Positions 46,084-54,610 of a stretch of DNA of 64,000 nucleotides are shown piece after piece. The DNA comes from Desulfuromonadales bacterium. GTDB lineage: Bacteria > Desulfobacterota > Desulfuromonadia > Desulfuromonadales > Syntrophotaleaceae. A program made the translations under genes and the position numbers. Within the stretch, counting starts at the first letter, position 1; every line of letters begins with the position of its first letter. Where the stretch lies: positions 23,352-87,351 of the forward strand of contig JASKKK010000003.1 in the NCBI GenBank assembly GCA_030154185.1. The letters run 5' to 3'. Under the pieces are notes generated by a model that was given only the letters and a program-made list of their open reading frames with translations, had not been told where the DNA came from and did not search any database.

Positions 46084-47091
46084 ATGAGATCGGTTTTTTT
46101 CCCCCGATTGGTTAACGGGGCCTACGGTGACCCGGCCCTTTATGTTCATCTCGCCTACCGGGGTGAGGCCTTGCTGTTCGACTGCGGAGATCTGCATCTT
46201 CTGTCTCCAGGCGAATTGCTTAAGACCCGCGTACTGTTTCTTTCCCATGCGCATATCGATCATCTGGTGGGATTCGACCTTTTGCTGCGCACCTTCCTGG
46301 CCCGGGACCTGACTCTGTTGATGTACGGGCCGGCCGGCCTGGCCGACCAGATGGCTGCGAGGCTTAAGGGCTATACCTGGAACCTCGTGGACGGCTATCC
46401 ATTCGAACTGACGGTGCGCGAATGGTTGCCTGAAGGCATAAGAGAGGTAACCTTTCCGGCCGGAGACGCCTTCCACCCCCATGCCGAACGTCTGATACCC
46501 TGTGACAACGGCATCCTGCATACAACGCCATGGTATCGGGTACGCGCCGTCCCGCTGGAACACGGCGACATCGTATCTTTGGCCTTTTCCCTGGAGGAAC
46601 CGCTGCACGTGGCCATCCACAAGGACGCACTGGAGCGCTTCGGCTTCGCGACGGGCCCCTGGCTGGGGAGATTCAAGGATCTGGTCCTGCAAGGCTCAGA
46701 TCCCGATACCCAGCTGAGCGTACCGTTGACCCGGGGCGGCCGACAAGCCGTACCTCTGAGTACATTGAGGCGGCATATCGCCTCGACCGAGCGGGGTATG
46801 AAAATCGTGTATGTTACGGACTGTTCACCGATATTCCGCAACTTTCGGCGCATACTGGAACTGGCCGCCGATGCCCACCTGCTGACCATCGAAGCGGTTT
46901 TTCTCCATCGCGACCTGGAACGAGCGCGTCTTCGCAATCACCTCACGGCCTGGCAGGCAGGCCGCCTCGCCCGCCTGGCCGGAGCGGCGCGAATGCGGGT
47001 ATTTCATCACTCGCCACGCTATCAGCGCGAACCGGGAATCCTGGAGCGGGAGGCGCGCGCCGCCTTCTCCGGTAACCAAAAGCCCTTGTAG
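46084..47091 (+). CDS. RNase Z-like metallo-beta-lactamase-fold protein
   Basis: A 335-residue MBL-fold protein of the ribonuclease Z/ElaC group. SHAHIDHLVGFD holds the first metal motif, and TDCSPIF and FHHSPRY with a late Asp/His complete the set in order. The sequence departs from typical tRNase Z: the canonical SHxHxDH has Ile where RNase Z normally has Gly or Met, and the flexible arm is not clear. tRNA 3' processing is therefore only one option. ATG 46084 has GGGAG upstream. Confidence 0.72.
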   Translation: MRSVFFPRLVNGAYGDPALYVHLAYRGEALLFDCGDLHLLSPGELLKTRVLFLSHAHIDHLVGFDLLLRTFLARDLTLLMYGPAGLADQMAARLKGYTWNLVDGYPFELTVREWLPEGIREVTFPAGDAFHPHAERLIPCDNGILHTTPWYRVRAVPLEHGDIVSLAFSLEEPLHVAIHKDALERFGFATGPWLGRFKDLVLQGSDPDTQLSVPLTRGGRQAVPLSTLRRHIASTERGMKIVYVTDCSPIFRNFRRILELAADAHLLTIEAVFLHRDLERARLRNHLTAWQAGRLARLAGAARMRVFHHSPRYQREPGILEREARAAFSGNQKPL

Positions 47092-47131
47092 CACGGTTTT
47101 ATATACAATGCCGTGCTGTGCTGAAGCACAG
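47090..47131. promoter_or_regulatory. Two nested dyads upstream of the NarX-like kinase gene
   Basis: AGCACGG (47090-47096) and CCGTGCT (47111-47117) flank TATACAAT, and CTGTGCT-GA-AGCACAG (47116-47131) follows at once. All three share the core GCAC/GTGC. They stand 36 bases before the start, over a possible -10 box, so operator use is likely; a terminator of the upstream gene is the alternative. Confidence 0.45.
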
Positions 47132-47166
47132 TGCATCGCTTCGCTATTTATGGTATCTTGCCCTTC

Positions 47167-48570
47167 ATGCGACTGACTCTCAAACATCAGATCCTGATTG
47201 CACCGGCGGCAGTCCTGCTGTTGATGACCCTGCTGCTGTGTTTTCTGCAATATACCTATATGGACCTGTCCCGGAAACGCGACCAGGCCGAAGGCATCGG
47301 TGCTATACTCATGGGTATCACCGAGGCCAACATCGCCGCCCGGGTCATGGACGATTCGGTCCGCCAGTACCAGGTACTTGTCAAGAGCGGGCAGGCCAGT
47401 TATGAAAACCTCGAAACCCTGCTCAACGATCTCGATCAGGCCTACGCCCACCTGGTCAGCGGATTGGACCGGTTGCAGAAATACATGGTGCTGCCGGAGG
47501 ACCAGGCCCAGGAACTGGACCGGGCTGTCGAGGCGCTCTATCCCAGAAAGGAAGATTTCAACATCTGGGTCTTCACGGCTGGTCTCGAGCAGTTACGCCC
47601 CAAACTGGTCAAGCTCAACGAGCAGACCAAGCAGATGCGTAAGGACACCCCCCCGCCAAACAGCAAAGATCTCGACAAGCTCACCGACCGGGCGGCACTT
47701 GTTTCGGTCATTGTGCTGGGTGCCGCAATTCCCGTCGGGGTACTGCTGTCGTTGTTCTTCGCCCGCGGTATTCTGCGCCGGGTACAGACCCTCAGCGACA
47801 GCGCCGGACGCATCGTGCGGGGGAACCTGACGCCGCCGCCGGCCCCCAATCCGGTCCGGGACGAACTGGATGATCTGGCCCTTTCCATCAACCACATGAC
47901 CGATCAGCTCATCCGGGTGATCGGAACGGAAAAACTCCTGGAAGGAGCCGAGGAAGAGCGGCGTCGCATCGCCATGGACATTCACGACCAGACCCTGTGC
48001 GACCTGTCGGGCATACTCCGAGGATTGCAGAGCCTTCCTGCAGAGGGCGGCGTCAGAGACGAAGTCTGCGTTCTGGAAGAGGATCTGCTGCGCGCTATCG
48101 CCAATCTGCGGCAGTTGATGGACAACCTCCACCCTCAGACCCTTGACATCCTCGGGCTGGGAGCGGCGCTGGAATCGCATCTCGAGCGCCATCTCGGCAA
48201 GGGAGACATGCCCGAGTATCATCTCTACATTTCCCCCGATGTCGATTCCGCCGGTTTGTCGCGACTGCAGAAGCTGACGCTCTATCGCATAGCCGTCGAA
48301 GCCATTCACAACGTCATCAAACATGCGCGGGCTTCGCGCTACGAGGTAAACCTCGATCTTTGCGGAGAGGTGATTGTGCTGTCCATCGAAGACAACGGCA
48401 TCGGCTTCGACCCGGAAAAAGTCGCCATGCGCGCCGGCAGAGGCCTGAACAACATTCGGGAACGTGCGCGGACTATCGGTGCGCAGGTACGCTGGAGCCG
48501 TTCGCGATTCTCCAGCGGCACCCGCTTTGAGTTGACCTTGCCGGTACCGGCAGGAAACCAGGAGGACTGA
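47167..48570 (+). CDS. NarX/UhpB-type sensor histidine kinase
   Basis: A 467-residue membrane kinase. The first helix is near residues 8-30 and the second near 185-210, a helical periplasmic domain lies between them, then HAMP, HisKA_3 with the phosphoacceptor in RRRIAMDIHDQTLCDL, and HATPase with EAIHNVIKHARA and DNGIGFD. The response-regulator gene begins five bases after its stop. Start selection (47167 versus 47131) is uncertain, as no good ribosome binding site is seen. Confidence 0.88.
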   Translation: MRLTLKHQILIAPAAVLLLMTLLLCFLQYTYMDLSRKRDQAEGIGAILMGITEANIAARVMDDSVRQYQVLVKSGQASYENLETLLNDLDQAYAHLVSGLDRLQKYMVLPEDQAQELDRAVEALYPRKEDFNIWVFTAGLEQLRPKLVKLNEQTKQMRKDTPPPNSKDLDKLTDRAALVSVIVLGAAIPVGVLLSLFFARGILRRVQTLSDSAGRIVRGNLTPPPAPNPVRDELDDLALSINHMTDQLIRVIGTEKLLEGAEEERRRIAMDIHDQTLCDLSGILRGLQSLPAEGGVRDEVCVLEEDLLRAIANLRQLMDNLHPQTLDILGLGAALESHLERHLGKGDMPEYHLYISPDVDSAGLSRLQKLTLYRIAVEAIHNVIKHARASRYEVNLDLCGEVIVLSIEDNGIGFDPEKVAMRAGRGLNNIRERARTIGAQVRWSRSRFSSGTRFELTLPVPAGNQED

Positions 48571-48575
48571 TTCGG

Positions 48576-49325
48576 ATGACGGACGTGCGCATCGTAATAG
48601 CGGAAGACAATCCTCGCGATTTTGAATTTCTGGAGCAACTGATCAAAGGCTGGGAGGAAAACAGCCAGGTCGACCGGGCACCGAATGGATTGGCCGCCCT
48701 GGAAATGGCCCTGAAACAGGAATTGCCGCTTTTGATCAGCGATATTCAGATGCCCGAAATGAACGGTATCGAACTGGCTCGCAACCTCTGGCAGCGCAAG
48801 CCTCAGGCCCGCATCGTTTTCTGGAGCCAGTTCAAAGACGAGATGTACGTTCGCACCTTGTCGCGCATCGTTCCACCGGAGACGGTTTACGGTTATATCC
48901 TCAAATCGAATCCCCGCGATCGCATCGTGTCCGCCATCCGTACTGTCCTGCTGGAAGAACAGTGCTGGATCGACCCCGAGGTGCGCAAGGTGCAAGGACG
49001 CGCCGGCCACAGTCAAACGGCCCTGTCCGACATCGAATTCGAGGCCCTGCTCGATATCTCTCTGGGGCTGACCGACAACCTCATCGCCCAACGCCGTTAT
49101 CTGTCGCGGCGGGGTGTTCAGAGTCGACTCAATTCACTCTACAACAAGCTCGGCGTCGACCAGGAACAGTTCCATGGAGAAAAGTTCGGCGATGCTTTCA
49201 ATCTTCGCAACCGGGCCGTCGCTGTAGCCTTGCGGCGTGGCCTGATCAATGCTTTCGAGCTGGAACACGAGGAAAAGGAGTTCCAGAGCTGGCTGAAGCG
49301 ATTCAAATCCGGTCGTGGCGCCTGA
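48576..49325 (+). CDS. NarL/LuxR-like response regulator
   Basis: A 249-residue response regulator. The receiver has IAEDNPRDF, the phosphoacceptor aspartate in LLISDIQMPEMNG and Lys in YILKSNP. The C-terminal helix-turn-helix (SLGLTDNLIAQRRYLSRRGVQ, then SLYNKLGV) is a divergent LuxR-type motif. AGGAGG lies before the ATG. Its end overlaps the longest lutC ORF, and the two lactate genes that follow are plausible targets. Confidence 0.85.
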   Translation: MTDVRIVIAEDNPRDFEFLEQLIKGWEENSQVDRAPNGLAALEMALKQELPLLISDIQMPEMNGIELARNLWQRKPQARIVFWSQFKDEMYVRTLSRIVPPETVYGYILKSNPRDRIVSAIRTVLLEEQCWIDPEVRKVQGRAGHSQTALSDIEFEALLDISLGLTDNLIAQRRYLSRRGVQSRLNSLYNKLGVDQEQFHGEKFGDAFNLRNRAVAVALRRGLINAFELEHEEKEFQSWLKRFKSGRGA

Positions 49326-49335
49326 CCGGCACAGC

Positions 49336-49917
49336 ATGGCATCAACGCTTATGACGACCTCGGTCCATCTGTTGGAACAGTTCTGCCTTGCCGCTTCCCG
49401 AGCCGGAGCAAAAACCGTTCGCAGCATTTGCCCGGCAACAGCAGCCGACTATATCGTACGACATGCCGGCGGGGCCATCATGCTGCCCGACTTTCCTTCC
49501 GCCCGTCGTCTCGATCTGGCTGCCTTACTGCAAGCTCACGGGGGGAAAGTGCAAAGCGGCGACCTCCTGCGCACCTCCTGCCCTGCAGAAGCAGGCATCA
49601 CCGGCGCCAATTTCGCTCTGGCCGATACCGGCACGGTCGTCATCGAATCGACGGCTCAGGAGGTGCGCCTCGCCAGTACCCTTCCCGAACGGCACTTCGT
49701 TTTACTCCATCCGGCCAAAATCCTCCCTGACCACATGGCGGCGGTACCCCTGCTAAGGCAGCTGCACAGACGCCGGAGCCCCGACTTTATCGCCTTTATC
49801 ACCGGTCCGAGCCGCACTGCAGATATCGAGCGCGTTCTCACCATCGGCGCGCACGGTCCTCGAGAATTGCACATCCTGCTGCTCGAAGAGTTGTCCGACG
49901 ATTTCCTTGAATGTTGA
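49336..49917 (+). CDS. lutC: LutC-like LUD-domain protein
   Basis: A 193-residue LUD-domain (DUF162) protein corresponding to LutC/YkgG, a subunit of the iron-sulfur L-lactate dehydrogenase complex. Characteristic parts are GITGANFALADTGTVVIES and a C-terminal GPSRTADIERVLTIGAHGPRELH. The longer ORF starts at 49315 (GTG) and overlaps the regulator; ATG 49336 is a reasonable start, and ribosome binding signals are weak for all choices. Confidence 0.85.
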   Translation: MASTLMTTSVHLLEQFCLAASRAGAKTVRSICPATAADYIVRHAGGAIMLPDFPSARRLDLAALLQAHGGKVQSGDLLRTSCPAEAGITGANFALADTGTVVIESTAQEVRLASTLPERHFVLLHPAKILPDHMAAVPLLRQLHRRRSPDFIAFITGPSRTADIERVLTIGAHGPRELHILLLEELSDDFLEC

Positions 49918-49927
49918 AGGAGCTCAC

Positions 49928-52069
49928 ATGAGCCGCCGCACCCGCCGTTATCGCCAACGCATATATGAAGCCCTGGACGATATCCGCCGTCAAAACGCGC
50001 TGCACCGTTTCGGCGACGCTTATCTTGCGGCAAGAAACGAGGCCTTTTCCGGTCTGGATTTCGACGAGTTGAGGCGAGAGATCGCCGTCATGAAAGATAC
50101 GGTGCGCGAAGACTGGCAAACCCATGTAGACACATTCATCCGGCAGGCTGAAAAAAGCGGTGCCGCGATTTTCGTCGCCGAGGATGGTCAGGCCGCCAAC
50201 CAGTATATCACCCGGCTTGCGCAACGCCACGGTGCACGATTGGCGGTAAAGAGCAAAAGCATGGCCGGAGAGGAAATCGAACTCAACCCCGCATTGGAAG
50301 CGGTCGGCATGCGGGTGGTCGAAACCGATCTTGGCGAATGGATCGTGCAACTGGCCGGCCAGCGCCCCAGCCATATGGTCATGCCGGCCATCCACCTGTT
50401 CCGCGATCAAGTGGCCGAACTGTTCGGCAAGGTCACCGGCGCTGCAGAGTCCGACGACATCGCCCACCTGGTAGAAGTCGCCCGCCACACTCTGCGCAAG
50501 GAGTTTCTCGAGGCGGATATGGGGATCACCGGCGCCAACCTTGCGGTAGTCGAAGACGGCAGTCTGGCCCTGGTCACCAACGAAGGCAATGCCCGCCTGG
50601 TGGCTACGGTACCGCCGGTCCACGTGGTGCTGGTCGGTATCGACAAACTGGTCCCCACCCTGGAGGATGCCGCCCGCATATTGAAGGTGCTGCCGCGCAA
50701 CGCCACCGCTCAGGCTGCCAGTTCCTATGTCACCTGGATCCGTGGACCGGCCCCCGCTCCGAACCGACAACGCGAGTTACATATCGTATTGCTCGACAAT
50801 GGTCGCAGCAAGCTGGCGACATCCGAACAAAGCCGCGACGCGTGGCGTTGTCTTCGCTGTGGCGCCTGCGCCAACGTCTGTCCGGTTTACCAGGCGATAG
50901 GCGGACACGTTTTCGGTCATGTCTATGTCGGAGCCATCGGCGTCGTGCTGACCGCATTCCTGCATGGTCTGGAAGCCGCAGCCGAATTGATACAGGCCTG
51001 CATCGGCTGCCGGGCCTGTGTCGAAATCTGCCCGGCCGACATCGATCTCGAACATATTATTCTGCACCTGCGTCGCCGGCTCGCCGAAAAAGAGGGGACA
51101 GGCAAGGTCAAAGGGGTCGTCTTCAAACGCATTCTGCGCAACCGGCGTCTGTTTCACGGCATGCTGCGCAGTGCGGCACGCATGCAAAAACCGTTGACCG
51201 ACGCCACCGGCAGCATTCGTCATCTGCCCCTGTTTTTTTCTCCCCTTACCGAGTGGCGCACCTTGCCCGCCATTGCCGAACGCCCCCTGCGCGACCTGCT
51301 GGCCGAAGAGCCTTGCATCTTTGCCCCCCGTTTGCGCATCGCCCTGTTCGGTGGTTGCGCCGCCGAATTCGTCCTGCCGCAGATCGGCTTGGCCATGGCT
51401 CAAGTCTGTCGACACCTCAACATTGAGCTGGTCTATCCCGAGACTCAGAGCTGTTGCGGAATCCCGGCACTGTATGCCGGAGATGTGGAAACGGCCGCCG
51501 AATTGGCACGTCAGAACGTCAAAGCTCTTACCGAATCCGAAATCGATGCCGTCGTCACCGTCTGTCCCACCTGTACTTCCGCCCTCGTCCGGCACTTTCC
51601 CGAACTTCTTGCGGACGACCCCGTAATGGCAGAGCGCACCGCCGAACTGGCGGCCGTCACCCAAGATGCTGCGGCATTTTTAAGCAAACAACTGGACAAC
51701 CTGCCGCCACTCAACCATCCTGCCATTCCCCATACAGTCACCTACCACGATTCCTGTCACCTGCGGCGCGGCTCCGGCGTCTTCCTGGAACCCCGCAAGC
51801 TGCTGAAAGCAGCCGGCTGGTCCCTGAAGGAGATGAACCACCCCAACCGCTGCTGCGGTTTCGGCGGATCCTACTCCGTACTCGGCCAACCTGCGATCGC
51901 CAAAACCATTGCCTGCGACAAGCTTCAGGATATTATGGGCACCGGTGCTGAAACCGTAGCGGCCGATTGCCCCGGATGTCTCATGATGCTTCGCGGTTTG
52001 CTGAAAAAACGTCAACTTCCTACCGAGGTCGCCCACTCCGTCGAACTGCTCGCCGCCTGTCTGCCGTAG
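49928..52069 (+). CDS. LutB-LutA fusion: iron-sulfur lactate dehydrogenase subunit
   Basis: A 713-residue protein. Residues 60-290 are a LUD domain as in LutB (GITGANLAVVEDGSLALVTNEGN). Two 4Fe-4S motifs follow (CLRCGACANVCP from Cys308 and CIGCRACVEICP from Cys358). Residues 440-705 form two CCG (cysteine-rich) domains, as in LutA/GlpC/HdrB (SCCGIPALYAG, CPTCTSAL, RCCGFGGSYS, CPGCLMM). So LutB and LutA are joined in one chain. With LutC it should oxidise L-lactate to pyruvate and pass electrons to a quinone or ferredoxin. GAAGGAG stands before the ATG. A terminator follows after about 180 bases. Confidence 0.9.
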   Translation: MSRRTRRYRQRIYEALDDIRRQNALHRFGDAYLAARNEAFSGLDFDELRREIAVMKDTVREDWQTHVDTFIRQAEKSGAAIFVAEDGQAANQYITRLAQRHGARLAVKSKSMAGEEIELNPALEAVGMRVVETDLGEWIVQLAGQRPSHMVMPAIHLFRDQVAELFGKVTGAAESDDIAHLVEVARHTLRKEFLEADMGITGANLAVVEDGSLALVTNEGNARLVATVPPVHVVLVGIDKLVPTLEDAARILKVLPRNATAQAASSYVTWIRGPAPAPNRQRELHIVLLDNGRSKLATSEQSRDAWRCLRCGACANVCPVYQAIGGHVFGHVYVGAIGVVLTAFLHGLEAAAELIQACIGCRACVEICPADIDLEHIILHLRRRLAEKEGTGKVKGVVFKRILRNRRLFHGMLRSAARMQKPLTDATGSIRHLPLFFSPLTEWRTLPAIAERPLRDLLAEEPCIFAPRLRIALFGGCAAEFVLPQIGLAMAQVCRHLNIELVYPETQSCCGIPALYAGDVETAAELARQNVKALTESEIDAVVTVCPTCTSALVRHFPELLADDPVMAERTAELAAVTQDAAAFLSKQLDNLPPLNHPAIPHTVTYHDSCHLRRGSGVFLEPRKLLKAAGWSLKEMNHPNRCCGFGGSYSVLGQPAIAKTIACDKLQDIMGTGAETVAADCPGCLMMLRGLLKKRQLPTEVAHSVELLAACLP

Positions 52070-52247
52070 GCGGATGAAGTCCTTTGACACGGCGAAATCG
52101 CGCCTCGGGCCAACATAAAAAGTCACTCTCAATGCCTGCCCGTTTTCATATCCTCCGTTTCCGGTGCTTTGCAGAAGCCTTGTCCCATCCTCCCTCCCCG
52201 ATCACAGCACCATTTGATCTGCCATTGCGGATCTGAACAGTCCGTCG

Positions 52248-52269
52248 AAAAGGTGAAACACCTTTTTTT
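52248..52269 (+). terminator. Intrinsic terminator downstream of the lut operon
   Basis: AAAAGGTG-AAA-CACCTTTT with a T7 run, an 8-bp stem, 179 bases after the lutBA stop. Confidence 0.7.
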
Positions 52270-52372
52270 CCAGAGCCATCGCTGTTTTGCCCACAAATGG
52301 CATTTTCTCAATCATTAAGGCATGTTCCCTGCATACTTAGAAAAGGATAATAAAAAAATCAAGGGAACAATC

Positions 52373-52987
52373 ATGAAAATCAACGATTTACTTTCCTTTC
52401 CGCTCTTCTCCGAAGAACTTGGCATCGACCTGCCGCGCTGTTGCGACCATGAACTTTTCAAATGGCTGCTTGCTTCGGTGCTGTTCGGAGGTCCGGTATC
52501 CCGGGATATTGCCCGCAAGACATATAGGACCTTTCAGAAATACCTGCTTACCGATCCGGCAAGAATCATTGAAGCCGGCCGAAGCTTCCTGATGCATCCG
52601 GTCATGCAGGAAGGGGGCTATGTCCGCCATGATGGTGTGGCTGCCGCCGACATTCTCGAACTCTGCAATACTTTGCTGAACTATTATCAGGGCAGCTTGA
52701 ATCAACTGCACGAAGCCGCGGCGAATAGCGAAGATCTGGAAAATCGGATTACCGCCATGCGAGGCATGGATCCCCTGAGTGCAAACATTTTCCTGCGCGA
52801 ACTGCGGCCGGTGTGGGCCAAAGCTGATCCCGATCCTTTGCCCGTGGTCTCGGAAATGGCCAAGAAATACAAGCTCGACCTGACGGGAATGCACCCCAAG
52901 GACCCCGCTTTCACAAGGGTCGAATCGGCACTGATACGCCTGAAGCGCACCCGCAGCAAGCGCAGCAGGCCTTTCGCTTCCGCCTGA
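52373..52987 (+). CDS. Uncharacterised helical protein, HhH-GPD-like
   Basis: A 204-residue soluble, all-helical protein. The middle part YVRHDGVAAADILELCNTLL and the segment MRGMDPLSANIFLRELRPVW look like the DNA glycosylase helix-hairpin-helix region (K-x-G-x-G-x-x-x-A-x-x-x-L), with the glycines partly replaced. No catalytic lysine or FeS cysteines of Nth-like enzymes are evident. It may be a degenerate glycosylase relative. AGGGA stands before ATG 52373. It lies alone, between the lut terminator and a repeat element. Confidence 0.5.
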   Translation: MKINDLLSFPLFSEELGIDLPRCCDHELFKWLLASVLFGGPVSRDIARKTYRTFQKYLLTDPARIIEAGRSFLMHPVMQEGGYVRHDGVAAADILELCNTLLNYYQGSLNQLHEAAANSEDLENRITAMRGMDPLSANIFLRELRPVWAKADPDPLPVVSEMAKKYKLDLTGMHPKDPAFTRVESALIRLKRTRSKRSRPFASA

Positions 52988-53199
52988 GGTTTACCCGCCG
53001 CCATAAGGGATCGTAAGGGCGTCGGAATCAATCCACCCGGGCTTCGCTCGCCGACGGACGAGCCCACGCCGCCTTATACGGCCATCATCTCTCTATCGCC
53101 AATCCCCGTTGCCAGCATTGCGATTTCCATGCGAAACGATTATGATCAGGAAGGATTCCTGACCGTTAGACAGCTTTTCAGAACAGGGATTTTCAACTA
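52988..53199. other. Intergenic region before repeat copy 2
   Basis: About 210 bases without a convincing gene or promoter; the repeat element and then the AI-2E family transporter follow. Confidence 0.4.
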
Positions 53200-53251
53200 G
53201 TTTCCCATATGAAAACTGCGCCGGCCTCCATCCCGCGTCTCCGGATGACAC
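53200..53251. repeat. Dispersed intergenic repeat, copy 2
   Basis: GTTTCCCATATGAAAACTGCGCCG matches 22 of 24 bases of copy 1 (40088), and the following TCCATCC ... CCGGATG-ACAC keeps most of the hairpin, though with a weaker stem. Both copies lie outside genes. Confidence 0.6.
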
Positions 53252-53309
53252 CAGCTGCCGCCCCGCGTTTTGCCTCTTCCGTCCCGACATTTTCATATGC
53301 GAGGAGTCT

Positions 53310-54368
53310 ATGTCCAATCGACCGTCGAGCGTGTCCCAAGTCCTGATCACCCTTGCTGCGCTGATCATTGTCGCTGCCGGACTGAACGCCGGCAAAGTGA
53401 TTCTCGTCCCTTTTCTGCTCGCCGCTTTCATCGCTGTTTTAAGCGCCTCCCCCATGTTCTGGCTTCAGCGGCGCGGCCTGCCGATCTGGCTGGCCCTGAT
53501 TATCGTCATTCTTGCGGTGTTCCTTGCCGGACTGCTGCTCGCCGGCCTTGTCGGCACTTCGGTCGGCACTTTCTCTGAAAATCTTCCGTCTTACGAGGCC
53601 AGGCTTCGCCAGCAAGCCGACGCCCTTGTGACATGGCTGGCTACAAAAAACATCCATATTTCAGGTCCGGCCCTTGCGGAGGTCTTTGACCCCGGGGCCG
53701 CCATGAAACTGGTGGCAACCCTGTTCAATGCCCTTACCAACGTCCTCGCCAACGGATTTCTGGTGTTGATGACAGTTATTTTCATGCTGTTGGAAGCTTC
53801 CGGCATGCCTGATAAACTGCGCGCCATCCTCGGACCGACGATCAGCCTGTCCGGTGTCGACCATTTCGTACACAATGTTCAACATTACATGGCCATCAAG
53901 ACCGTCATCAGCCTGTTTACCGGTACACTTGTAACGCTGTTGCTGGTCGTCCTTGGGGTCGACTTCCCCTTGCTTTGGGGTCTGCTGGCCTTTTTGTTGA
54001 ACTATGTCCCGAACATCGGGTCGATCATCGCCGCCGGGCCTGCGGTTCTCCTCACCATCGTCCAGTTGGGGCTGTTGAGAGCGTTGATAGTCGGCATCGG
54101 ATACCTCGTCATCAATCTAGTCATGGGGGGAGCCGTGGAACCTCGCTTCATGGGAAAGGGCCTGGGACTTTCACCGTTAGTGGTGTTGCTCTCCCTGCTT
54201 TTCTGGGGTTGGCTGCTGGGCCCGGTCGGCATGTTGTTGTCCGTCCCCCTGACCATGACAGCCAAAATCGCCCTGGACTCCCGGGAAGATACACGCTGGG
54301 TCGCTGTCCTTCTTGGACCTGCATCGGTTCCGGCCACGGCCGCCCCCACGGAAAACAATGCCGACTGA
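53310..54368 (+). CDS. AI-2E/PerM-family transporter (UPF0118)
   Basis: A 352-residue membrane protein of the autoinducer-2 exporter-like family. Four N-terminal helices flank a soluble segment (residues 70-145), followed by four more helices with LLNYVPNIGSIIA and GGAVEPRFMGKGLGLSPL, the family signature. Members export AI-2 or act in Na+/H+ exchange; the substrate here is unknown. GAGGAG precedes the ATG. Confidence 0.88.
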   Translation: MSNRPSSVSQVLITLAALIIVAAGLNAGKVILVPFLLAAFIAVLSASPMFWLQRRGLPIWLALIIVILAVFLAGLLLAGLVGTSVGTFSENLPSYEARLRQQADALVTWLATKNIHISGPALAEVFDPGAAMKLVATLFNALTNVLANGFLVLMTVIFMLLEASGMPDKLRAILGPTISLSGVDHFVHNVQHYMAIKTVISLFTGTLVTLLLVVLGVDFPLLWGLLAFLLNYVPNIGSIIAAGPAVLLTIVQLGLLRALIVGIGYLVINLVMGGAVEPRFMGKGLGLSPLVVLLSLLFWGWLLGPVGMLLSVPLTMTAKIALDSREDTRWVAVLLGPASVPATAAPTENNAD

Positions 54369-54445
54369 TTGTTGCTGCATTTCCTTTTTTTCGCTGACAG
54401 AGAGACGCGATATCTGAATGAAAGAAGGACGGGGCATATTTATTA

Positions 54446-54474
54446 CTGAAAAAGTCATTTACGTTTGCTATATG
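54446..54474 (+). promoter_or_regulatory. Possible cydAB promoter
   Basis: CTGAAA and TATATG are separated by 17 bases, 137 bases before the cydA start. The match is moderate. Confidence 0.35.
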
Positions 54475-54610
54475 TATTGATGATCGAACGAATCCAGGTC
54501 GAGGTCGGTGCCGAATTCATCAGACCGGGCTCCATGGTATGCGATTTCGCCCCGACAGCATATAAGTCAGCTCTACGGTTGTTTTTCACTCAAGAAGGAG
54601 GGATCGGTCG

